Shown here: in pieces, positions 1-6,354 of the stretch
How positions within the stretch are numbered: the first letter of the stretch is position 1
How the letters are laid out: the number at the start of each line of letters is the position of its first letter
Assembly: GCA_039183635.1 (NCBI GenBank)
Contig: JBCDBL010000126.1
Location: 1-11,266 of the forward strand
Length of the DNA stretch: 11,266 nt
Direction of reading: 5' to 3'
DNA from: JBCDBL01 sp039183635
GTDB lineage: Bacteria; Pseudomonadota; Alphaproteobacteria; Caulobacterales; Parvularculaceae
Made by a program: the position numbers and the translations under genes
The notes under the pieces: generated by a model
Database searches by the model: none
Told to the model about the DNA's origin: nothing
The model's input: only the letters and a program-made list of their open reading frames with translations

Positions 1-816
1 GCGAAGACGACGGGCTTCAATGGCACGGTCGTCAAGGATAGTTTCCGCTACTCGCCCTATGGCGAGAGTGGAACCGAGGGCGACCTTGGCTTCCCGTTCC
101 GGTTTACCGGCCAGAAGCTCGACCCCGAAACCGGTCTTTATTACTACAAGGCGCGCTACTACTCCACGGAAACAGGCCGCTTCCTGCAGACAGACCCCAT
201 CGGCTACGAAGACCAGATGAATTTGTATGCCTATGTCGGGAATGATCCGGTGAATGGGACGGATCCGACGGGGAAAGCGACTTACACACTTGGTGGTGAC
301 ATAGATGTATTCTATTTCCTTGGAGGTGGGTTTTCTCTGGGGCTTTATGTAAACCCGGGTAGAGAACCGGGCGAGAGTTTAGATTTTGGGGTATACGGTG
401 AGGCCCGCTTTGGATCGGGCATAGATGCGTCGGCCAGCGTTGAGGTTGGGCGAACGGGTGGGGCAGCTGAAAATCTGAACGGTTTCGCTGCCAACCTTGA
501 AGTAGGCGCAGGTCCGGTCTCGATAAGCGGCGCACTATTGGAAGGCGGTGCTGCTAGTTTGGCTGTTGAGGCTGGTCCCGGTATTACACTTTTCAATGGT
601 GGGGGAGGTGCTGGGCGTAAATTCGGTTATCAAGACATCATCAGTCTTTTTTCAAACGATGAAAATCGTAAAGCGAATGATTCAGGAGATGCCGCTTCTT
701 CTTCTGAGCAAGACAATACGAGTAATGAGACCAAAAATAAGAGGAAATCTCAAACAGGTGGCTCTTTTGGCGATTTCATTGTCGGGCGTAGTTGTCAGGG
801 CCGTATTTGCAAATAA
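1..816 (+). CDS. RHS/YD-repeat protein, C-terminal part with variable tip (5' end outside window)
   Basis: The reading frame is open from base 1, so this is the 3' end of a larger gene; 271 residues are visible. Residues 16-92 are the conserved RHS-associated core: YSPYGE near 17-22, RFTGQKLDPETGLYYYKARY around 34-53, GRFLQTDPIGY around 59-69, NLYAYVGNDPVNGTDPTGK at 74-92. In RHS proteins the core forms a shell that encloses a C-terminal toxin, and what follows the DPxG motif is strain-specific. Here the tail (93-271) is glycine-rich with alternating hydrophobic residues, suggesting an all-beta fold, then a hydrophilic Ser/Asn/Lys linker (about 222-252) and a short end containing CQGRIC. I recognise no nuclease, deaminase or pore-forming motif, so toxicity is inferred. 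The tail's last third is more AT-rich than the core. Delivery (type VI or other) cannot be judged from this window. Confidence 0.9.
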   Translation, partial: AKTTGFNGTVVKDSFRYSPYGESGTEGDLGFPFRFTGQKLDPETGLYYYKARYYSTETGRFLQTDPIGYEDQMNLYAYVGNDPVNGTDPTGKATYTLGGDIDVFYFLGGGFSLGLYVNPGREPGESLDFGVYGEARFGSGIDASASVEVGRTGGAAENLNGFAANLEVGAGPVSISGALLEGGAASLAVEAGPGITLFNGGGGAGRKFGYQDIISLFSNDENRKANDSGDAASSSEQDNTSNETKNKRKSQTGGSFGDFIVGRSCQGRICK

Positions 817-887
817 GAATTTACAGTTTAGAAGAGCTTGAATGGAGAGAGTAAATTACACCAAGTGAGAAAAATACGAAAGGCAAG

Positions 888-1166
888 TTGATTTTGGATG
901 ATAGACAAAAAGTTTATATCTGGGTAATCTCCTTCGCTGTGTACTTTTTGGCGACGGTTCCTTTCCTGAATCACTCACGTTTCTTTGGAGTGTTGATCGG
1001 TTGTAGTTACCTAGCTGCAGTTTTCTTTGTTAATCAAAAAATCCTCAGTTATCGCTGTCCGACGTGCTCAACGCCTGTAGCATATTGGCGTGGTATCCCG
1101 ACAGCTTTCCCTCCTAGGTGTTGCTCATCATGCGGTGAGAAAAGACGGAAAGTATTGTTTTTTTAG
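888..1166 (+). CDS. small two-helix membrane protein with zinc ribbon; candidate immunity protein
   Basis: This 92-residue protein has two hydrophobic segments (about 10-27 and 33-49), then a cytosolic-sized tail with CPTC (57-60) and RCCSSC (77-82), a C-x2-C...C-x2-C zinc-ribbon arrangement, and a basic end (GEKRRKVLFF). The start is uncertain. TTG at 888 follows a weak purine stretch, TTG at 894 is in the same frame, and there is no ATG before the first helix. The gene is AT-rich compared with the RHS core and begins 71 bases after the RHS stop, the usual place for the cognate immunity gene of an RHS tip. Membrane placement would suit protection against a toxin acting at or across the inner membrane. 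I do not recognise the family, so the immunity role is positional inference only. It could instead be a cargo gene that arrived with the cassette. Confidence 0.6.
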   Translation: MILDDRQKVYIWVISFAVYFLATVPFLNHSRFFGVLIGCSYLAAVFFVNQKILSYRCPTCSTPVAYWRGIPTAFPPRCCSSCGEKRRKVLFF

Positions 1167-1348
1167 CAAGACATTGCGGATATCAGTTAGGCTCAATCCG
1201 TTGCGGATACTCACTCGTCTGCGTTCTCCGGTATGATCATCGGATGTCGAATTTCAGATGAGAGGATTGTAGTTTTCAATCATTTGGCTTGGCGATACTG
1301 CCTCTTCATAATAAATCTGCGAGACTGGCGATGGAATATACATATTGA
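1167..1348. other. intergenic DNA between the zinc-ribbon gene and the displaced RHS fragment
   Basis: I see no credible gene here. A 9-base direct repeat TTGCGGATA occurs at 1174-1182 and 1201-1209. A plus-strand open frame crossing 1233-1472 has no ribosome-binding site and a composition unlike a protein, and it runs out of frame through the RHS fragment. The stretch probably contains the recombination junction where RHS core sequence was pasted in. Confidence 0.4.
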
Positions 1349-1888
1349 ATGCATCAATATGGGGCTCCTGTCACCGGCCGGATTAGCGAAGCGTGCCCGA
1401 AATATAATTCGTATACGGCGAGGCATTCGGGTCATACGAACCGCTCGGAGTATGACGGCGCGGGTCGTTTGACACAGACGATCTATGAGACGTCTGAGAG
1501 CTCGGTGCCGTTCACCTATTACTACGACAAGGCCGGGAACCTGACGCAGCATGTGTTCCCTGACCGTGTCGGCGGCTCCCCAAGTCGTTTTTATACTCAG
1601 TATGGGTATGACGCGCTGAACCGTGTGACGCGGGTGTGCCTGAACGCGCCGGCGGCGTCGTGCGCGGCGCAGGCTCAGCCTCTGGCGCTGATTGACTATG
1701 ACCGCCTGTCGCGGCGTGCGTCTTTGGCCTATGGCAACGGAACCGTTTCGACCTATGATTACACCAAACGGGGCGATCTAAAGTCTCTCGACTGGGATCT
1801 GCCGAGCGCGGCGAATGATTTCGCCTACAGCTTCACCTACAACGGCGCCGGCCAGACGAAGATGGCAGGTTCATATGCTGAGGGCTGA
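1349..1888 (+). pseudogene. displaced RHS/YD-repeat core fragment (orphan)
   Basis: The frame contains clear YD repeats: EYDGAGRLTQ, YYDKAGNLTQ, YGYDALNRVTRV, IDYDRLSRR, YDYTKRGDLKSLDWDLP and FTYNGAGQ, spanning about 1448-1858. These belong to the strand-forming shell that in an intact RHS protein lies upstream of the core motif seen at the window start. The fragment therefore sits after the point where the protein ended and is out of order. It has no credible start: upstream residues do not look like RHS, and the first ATG (1349) lacks a ribosome-binding site. Recognisable sequence stops at about 1858 and the frame ends 30 bases later. Such orphan core pieces typically remain when a tip-plus-immunity cassette is inserted by recombination within the core. 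It is a donor or relic of that process and probably not translated into anything functional. A different frame at about 1407-1448 reads VYGEAFGSYEPLG, possibly a scrap of another RHS copy. Confidence 0.75.
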
Positions 1889-1955
1889 ATGCCTTTGCTT
1901 ATTCTTGGCGTCTAATGCAGTTATGTGCGACCTGCCTTCAATAGAAGCGACCACT

Positions 1956-2327
1956 ATGCAATTCGACGAAAAAAATGTTAGCGATTTATATCATCTATGC
2001 ATGATGTTGCACGAATTCTTGGCGGCGGTTTTAGAAAGAGAGATCGCAAGCGGTTTGGAGCCCACTAGAGTCTGGAACAAGGAGAAGGGCGAATGGGAAA
2101 TTGCGGAGCAAGTGACGCCTGAGTATCTGCTCGCGTACTCTGATGAGAGTCGTGCGATTATTGAAAAGGCTAACAGAGAGAGCAACCTGGTCGGGTTGTC
2201 ACACATAATGAGTGATTTATTCGAGAAAATTGGGCTGGAATTTGAAAAAGATACAATTCGGCTTATCAATATGGAAATCGAAAAGCGTTTTGGAGAACGC
2301 GCTCCAAAAATAAAAAGCCTGCCATAG
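1956..2327 (+). CDS. small acidic helical protein, unrecognised; candidate orphan immunity protein
   Basis: From ATG 1956 this is 123 residues. The sequence looks helical throughout: an N-terminal helix around 6-33, a Trp-containing turn (VWNKEKGEWEI, 39-49), then helices at about 55-72, 78-94 and 98-112, with a basic tail (RAPKIKSLP). It has no signal peptide or membrane segment, so it should be cytosolic. Earlier in-frame ATGs at 1923 and 1875 exist. The residues they add are Cys-rich, and part of that stretch overlaps the RHS fragment in another frame. I chose 1956 because the protein-like composition begins there and GAAG lies a short way upstream. The gene follows directly after the RHS relic, is AT-rich, and has the size of toxin-immunity proteins. 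I do not recognise the family; the role is inferred only from position. Confidence 0.65.
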   Translation: MQFDEKNVSDLYHLCMMLHEFLAAVLEREIASGLEPTRVWNKEKGEWEIAEQVTPEYLLAYSDESRAIIEKANRESNLVGLSHIMSDLFEKIGLEFEKDTIRLINMEIEKRFGERAPKIKSLP

Positions 2328-2541
2328 CGATATTGTCGCTGTAGTTTCGCTTCCGCTTCGCAAGGCTAGAGCCCGCGCTTATGACGAGGCTCAATCGACG
2401 GACGGTCTAGAAGAATATAACTGCGCTTGCGGCTTTCGCGTCGTTTTTCGCCGCCTGCGGGCCGAAGGCGGCGGGGGCGCGCATGGCGGACCTTCGATCC
2501 TTGCACGCCGATCAGATTAGTCATTTTACGGAAAGACTGGA
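2328..2541. other. GC-rich relic between two AT-rich cassettes, with a hairpin
   Basis: No gene can be supported. One plus-strand frame is open from 2314 to the TAG at 2518 but has no start codon with a ribosome-binding site, and its product is arginine- and glycine-rich low-complexity sequence. Base composition switches sharply from AT-rich to GC-rich and back. An 8-base stem (2449-2456 with 2466-2473, loop of nine) is present but has no T-run after it on either strand. The stretch may be the remains of a chromosomal or older RHS-locus segment between inserted cassettes. The distal end provides GGAAAG (2530-2535), the likely ribosome-binding site of the next gene. Confidence 0.4.
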
Positions 2542-2904
2542 ATGCTTGAACTCATATTGATCAATACAGAAAACTTTTCGACAGTAGATGAATTTCCGTC
2601 TAAATTGTTTTCCCTATTGAACATCGGTGAGAATGAAATCCGGTATAGTGAAAACTCCCTAAGCGGAAAGTACTACTTAGGAAAAGCTCTCGGTGTTGCC
2701 ATAAAATTGGAACAAGCCGATGACTCAGTTTATCCTGGATATGGTTTTTGGTTGACTATTGATGCGCTACATTTGAGTTCTGTTGATGATCCAAACTCTC
2801 TGAGAGGTTTTTCTGTAAACTTGGCGAATTTTTTGGTTGCGCAAGGTTTGAAAATAGCTCGTGTGGAAGGGTGCGGAAGGCAGGAATGTGTCATTGAGTA
2901 TTAG
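2542..2904 (+). CDS. small soluble acidic protein, unrecognised; candidate orphan immunity protein
   Basis: A 120-residue cytosolic-type protein starts at ATG 2542, with GGAAAG six bases upstream. Its order is an N-terminal strand (MLELILINTE), a helix (DEFPSKLFSLL), an Ile/Tyr-rich strand (EIRYSENS), a glycine-containing turn leading to a strand (ALGVAIKLEQ), an aromatic strand (YGFWLTIDAL), a helix (LRGFSVNLANFLVAQG) and a C-terminal strand (LKIARVEG...ECVIEY). This alternating alpha/beta pattern with an acidic surface resembles many immunity proteins of polymorphic toxin loci, but I cannot name a family. It is the last AT-rich gene before the composition returns to GC-rich at the convergent PopA-like gene. 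No toxin domain precedes it, so any toxin partner is lost or is encoded at the tip of another RHS copy. Confidence 0.7.
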   Translation: MLELILINTENFSTVDEFPSKLFSLLNIGENEIRYSENSLSGKYYLGKALGVAIKLEQADDSVYPGYGFWLTIDALHLSSVDDPNSLRGFSVNLANFLVAQGLKIARVEGCGRQECVIEY

Positions 2905-3041
2905 TTGAAACAGCGGATACCATTGGCGCCACTTACGGACGAAGTTTCCGGTCATTGAAGGAGTTTGTGTTGTCGGTTTGTGGACTTTAAAGCGTCATGT
3001 GAATCTCACTCACCCATCTACCGGTTTATTCAGTCAATCCT
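2905..3041. other. convergent spacer at the edge of the RHS island
   Basis: This stretch separates the last plus-strand small gene from the minus-strand PopA-like gene. Both genes end into it. I see no good hairpin terminator, repeat or insertion-sequence end. Composition is intermediate, and it marks the boundary between the AT-rich accessory cluster and the GC-rich conserved chromosome. Confidence 0.4.
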
Positions 3042-4370
3042 TCACCCCGACACCCTATCCGGCTGCGCTGGCGCGAGGCCCGCTAGCGCCGCGGCGACGG
3101 TTTCCTCAATACACTGACCGTTTTCGCGCGTGACGGCGCTCCAGGCGACTTTGACGGAGGCGAGGTCTTCGTCCGTGCGGCGGAAAAGCGTGTTGCCGAG
3201 AACGCCTTCGATGCGGGCGCCGACGAGGTCGGCGTCGTCTTCCACGGTCGCCGGCATCATCAGCGCGAAACTGTCGGCGGAGATCCGCGCGAGCGTGTCG
3301 TCGGCGCGGGTGATACGGCGGATGAGGCCCGCAGCGTGGGTGAGGATCGTGCGGTCGATGACCTTGGCGTTGACTTTGTCGCCATGCAGTTTGAATGCGG
3401 CGAGGCACATAGGCCGGTCCGCGGCGTCCGCGCGCGCGGCGAGACGCGCGCCGTGCTGACTTAAAAACGCGCCCGCAAAGGCGCCCGACGCCGGGTCGCG
3501 CACGCCGTCGCCGCTGCAGGCGTTCAAAAACCCGCGCAGCGTTTCAGCGAGACGCGCGCGGCGCACCGAAGTCAGGATCTTTTGCGGCAGGTCGTCCGCG
3601 ATATGATCGGCAAGCATAAAGTCGCGGGCCCCGGCGCCGGCGAAAGCGGCGAGGTCGTCGCAGCTATGGCCGATATGAATGATCGGGAAATGCGCGAATT
3701 TCGGATTGCGCTGGATCGACCGCCCGAGGCTTTGCAACAGATCGTTCTGCTCGTTGGGCAGAAAGATGGCGCCGTCGAAGCGCTCCGTCTCGATGGCGCG
3801 CAAGGACTGGCCAGTTGAGAAAACGGCTGACCACAGTGCGCCGGCACGGTCCATGGCGGCGGCGCTCGCCAGCGCCGCGGCGCTCGGCGGGCCGGCGAGG
3901 AGGATGCGCGCCGCGCCGCCCTTCGGCGCGATGGTCGGAAATTCGCCAAGGCGGGTGAGCGCTGCAAGGGACTTCAACCGTTCCCCCGCTTCGTCTGCAA
4001 GATTGCGCATGCGCAGGACCTGACGCACGCGGGTCAGAACCGCGCTTAAATCGTCCTCAGTCGGAATGATTTCGCCCGCGCGGCGCAAATGCGCGCGGCC
4101 TTGCCCGGCAAGCGCCGGATCTATCAGGAATAGGAGTGACGCTTCGGGCGAGCGCCGGCGCAGCATTGCCGCGATGCGCCGCGTTTGCTTCGCCGTGATG
4201 TTGCGCCCGCGGAGATCCACAAGGCCGATATCGGCGCCGTCCGCGTCCTTGTGCGAGACAATGTCGTAGCCGACCGTTGCGAAGTGCTTGGTTAACGCGG
4301 CCTCTCGCGCTTCATCGCCGGTCAGACAGGCGATACGCGCGCGGGGGCGCAATTGGCGAACAAAACCCAT
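3042..4370 (-). CDS. PopA-like protein: two receiver-like domains plus degenerate GGDEF with intact c-di-GMP I-site
   Basis: The 442-residue layout is receiver-like 1 (about 11-122), receiver-like 2 (about 154-272) and GGDEF-fold (about 287-435). The GGDEF signature is replaced by SADSF (364-368), so diguanylate cyclase activity should be lost. Exactly five residues before it is RADD (355-358), matching the RxxD inhibitory site that binds c-di-GMP in this fold. Receiver 1 has Asp52 in a plausible phosphoacceptor strand (IGLVDLRG). Receiver 2 has FLPNEQND where the acceptor should be and probably cannot be phosphorylated. This combination is that of Caulobacter PopA, a c-di-GMP effector that brings substrates such as CtrA to the ClpXP protease at the cell pole; that role is known for the family and inferred here. 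The start ATG has GAGGGA directly before it, unusually close. It lies 42 bases downstream of the TPR-VanY gene and could be read from the same transcript. An alternative is a PleD relative that lost catalysis independently. Confidence 0.8.
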   Translation of the reverse strand: MGFVRQLRPRARIACLTGDEAREAALTKHFATVGYDIVSHKDADGADIGLVDLRGRNITAKQTRRIAAMLRRRSPEASLLFLIDPALAGQGRAHLRRAGEIIPTEDDLSAVLTRVRQVLRMRNLADEAGERLKSLAALTRLGEFPTIAPKGGAARILLAGPPSAAALASAAAMDRAGALWSAVFSTGQSLRAIETERFDGAIFLPNEQNDLLQSLGRSIQRNPKFAHFPIIHIGHSCDDLAAFAGAGARDFMLADHIADDLPQKILTSVRRARLAETLRGFLNACSGDGVRDPASGAFAGAFLSQHGARLAARADAADRPMCLAAFKLHGDKVNAKVIDRTILTHAAGLIRRITRADDTLARISADSFALMMPATVEDDADLVGARIEGVLGNTLFRRTDEDLASVKVAWSAVTRENGQCIEETVAAALAGLAPAQPDRVSG

Positions 4371-4412
4371 TCCCTCGATCCATGACGCAGCGCATTTCCT
4401 GTATCGGGCCGG

Positions 4413-6170
4413 TTACCGGCGCCGTTGCGCTTTTCTCGCATCACTATTCAAGATCCGGGCCGACTGGTCCGGGTCGCCAAGGGGGGCTTTTTCATCGGTC
4501 TGCGTTGAGGCGGTGACGATTGTTTCGTCCTGCAAACAGATGTCCGCTTCGCCGGCGGTCGGGAAAACGCCGCTGGCGGCGCGCTCTTGATAGCAGGGCA
4601 GAGCGGCGAGGAATTCCTGCGGTTTGCCCTCGGGGCCGGCCTCACGATAGAGCTGGGCCGTCTGTACGCCGACATATCGCCAGTGCCAGGGCTCGTAGCT
4701 GTCTTCGCCGGGCAGATAGTCGTTGCCGGGTGGGTAGGAGAGAATGAAGCCGAAGCGGTAGGCGTTTTCTTCGAAACACTGATAGGCGCGGTCGTTCTGG
4801 CGCATGAACCGTCCGTTGACGTCGATATCGACGCCAAGGCCGGTTTGGTGTTCCGACATGCCGGGCGGGGTGACGGTGCCGCGGTCGGCGTTGCGCTGGA
4901 AGAGAGCGTGTTGGGTGTCGTAGGAGCGATAGCCCGAGCGCAGGGAGACCCGTTCGTTCGATTCTGAGCGGCAAAGGGAAATGAGCTGGGCGAGCCGCGC
5001 CGGCAGGTTGGCCTCGCGCGGGTCGGCGCCCTTGTCGGCGGCGAGGCGGATCTTCATTTCATCGATGTTGGGCGCCTTGCTGACGGGCACGGAGTATTCC
5101 GCCGCTGAAACGAGATCGTTCGGGCGATCCTCCGCGCCGAGAACGAAATGCTGCGACACTGGCCGGTTGATGTCGCTGCGGCGGTCGCGGGTCTGATTGG
5201 CGGCGTAACGCTGTGCGCCGAACGCATCGCGGAAGAGATTGCGCATATGCTCATTGAGGGCCTGCGCCTCAGTGAGGCGGCCCTGTTGTTCGTAAACGCC
5301 GGTGAGGAGTTTGATATAAAGACTAAGATCGGGGCTGTTGGAGCCTTTCGCCCGCTCCTGCGCATGAAAGGCCTCGCGGTAAAGGGCTTCGGCGTCTTCG
5401 AGGCGTCCCATATCGCGATAGACCGGGCCGAGAATAAGCGTTAACTGCACCGTGTCCTGATGATCGCCGCCAAGCACCGCCTTGCGTATTTTGTAGGCCG
5501 AGGCCAGAAGGCCGGCGGCGGCGTAACGGCTGTCCGACCGCATGGCGTAAAACGCGCCAAGGCTCGCCATGTGGCTCGATGAGGCAAGGCGCACTTCGCG
5601 CCCGCCAGTGAAGAGATCGGGATTGCCCGCATGGTTTAATGCATCCGCAAACACATCGCCAACGTCGGCGACGCGATCGGCGTAGAATGCCGGCAAGCTC
5701 ATGGAGTTATCGGGAGAGGCGAGCGATGCTTCGTCGCCGGCTGCTTCCAGGAACGACGCATAAATCGATACGGCCTGCGCGAAGTTTTTATCGGCGATAT
5801 GCGCGCGCGCAAGGGTGTCTTCAAAAGCGGCGCGCTCACGAACGGGCAGTGCTGCGCCCCAGTCGCTTGCGAGCGCCTCAATGAGCAAGTCCGCGCCGCG
5901 CGTGAACTTCCGGCTGTCGATCATGGCGGCGCCGACGCGCGCTTTTAAGGGGGCGAGGTCTTCTTTCGATGCGCCGTCCGCCGCGCGCTTGGCGAGCGCG
6001 CGTTCGCCATGCGGCGCCGCGCGCCGCGGCGCTTCGGCGTCCATCAGAGTTTCAAATCTTCTGAAAGCAGCATGTTCGTCAACGCGCACCGCGACGTTGA
6101 AAGACACGGTGTAAATCGTCGCCAGAAAAAGGAAGGCCCCGGAAAAAAAGGTGGGCGAACGCAACACCAT
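4413..6170 (-). CDS. membrane-anchored TPR protein with C-terminal VanY-type D,D-carboxypeptidase (M15B) domain
   Basis: The protein has 585 residues. An uncleaved-looking N-terminal hydrophobic segment (about 6-28) should anchor it with the rest in the periplasm. A long helical region follows, with at least two clear TPR units (about 248-273 and 288-314). The catalytic domain at about 365-515 has the M15B signatures: SGYRSYDTQ (412-420), MSEHQTGLGVDID (438-450) and YEPWHWRYVG (492-501). The zinc ligands should be His441, Asp448 and His496, with Glu493 as catalytic base; all are present, so it is predicted active. The family trims the terminal D-Ala of peptidoglycan stem peptides. Family members are often about 200-300 residues, so the TPR half is a large addition, perhaps for binding partners. 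The C-terminal 70 residues are low-complexity and end in a basic tail. The start ATG has GAGGGG about 13 bases upstream, slightly far. It is divergent from the phosphatase gene. Confidence 0.88.
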   Translation of the reverse strand: MVLRSPTFFSGAFLFLATIYTVSFNVAVRVDEHAAFRRFETLMDAEAPRRAAPHGERALAKRAADGASKEDLAPLKARVGAAMIDSRKFTRGADLLIEALASDWGAALPVRERAAFEDTLARAHIADKNFAQAVSIYASFLEAAGDEASLASPDNSMSLPAFYADRVADVGDVFADALNHAGNPDLFTGGREVRLASSSHMASLGAFYAMRSDSRYAAAGLLASAYKIRKAVLGGDHQDTVQLTLILGPVYRDMGRLEDAEALYREAFHAQERAKGSNSPDLSLYIKLLTGVYEQQGRLTEAQALNEHMRNLFRDAFGAQRYAANQTRDRRSDINRPVSQHFVLGAEDRPNDLVSAAEYSVPVSKAPNIDEMKIRLAADKGADPREANLPARLAQLISLCRSESNERVSLRSGYRSYDTQHALFQRNADRGTVTPPGMSEHQTGLGVDIDVNGRFMRQNDRAYQCFEENAYRFGFILSYPPGNDYLPGEDSYEPWHWRYVGVQTAQLYREAGPEGKPQEFLAALPCYQERAASGVFPTAGEADICLQDETIVTASTQTDEKAPLGDPDQSARILNSDARKAQRRR

Positions 6171-6354
6171 CGCCGTTGTTAGACCCCTCGTTTTAACCCC
6201 AGATCGAAAACCCCAACGAACTGCCTGTTATGCTATCACGTCGATGCTTTTGAGGCGAGCCTCCAGGTTACAAAAATCCAACCTTTCCACGAGCCCCGCA
6301 TTCGGCTAGGCCTCGACGCTTAACCAAAAGGCCGATCAGCAAGAGAGACGGACC
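6171..6354. promoter_or_regulatory. divergent intergenic region between VanY-type gene and phosphatase gene
   Basis: Both flanking genes start from this 184-base gap, so promoters for both must lie here. I see no convincing -35/-10 pair on either strand. The plus-strand gene has AGAGAGACGGACC just before its ATG, which includes a usable ribosome-binding site. The gap is less GC-rich than the flanking coding DNA. No clear operator palindrome is visible. Confidence 0.4.

Noticed and set aside
104..535. Minus-strand open frame of 143 codons opposite the RHS tip
   Set aside because: It lies antisense to clear RHS core sequence and its product is low-complexity His/Ser/Pro-rich with no motif.
1158..1164. 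Run of seven T at the end of the zinc-ribbon gene, possible terminator
   Set aside because: The T-run lies inside the last codons and the only upstream pairing (CTTTCC/GGAAAG) has a loop of over 30 bases.
1233..1472. Plus-strand open frame of 79 codons
   Set aside because: It has no ribosome-binding site, an Arg/Ile-rich tail, and runs out of frame into the RHS fragment.
2449..2473. GC-rich hairpin considered as an intrinsic terminator
   Set aside because: No T-run follows the stem on either strand.
1..2904. Insertion sequence, integrase or CRISPR array in the accessory region
   Set aside because: I found no transposase or recombinase motif, terminal inverted repeats or regularly spaced repeats.
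4408..4420. Perfect palindrome GCCGGT-T-ACCGGC at the VanY gene stop as a terminator
   Set aside because: It is short and has no T-run; the stop codon lies inside it, so it may be chance in GC-rich DNA.
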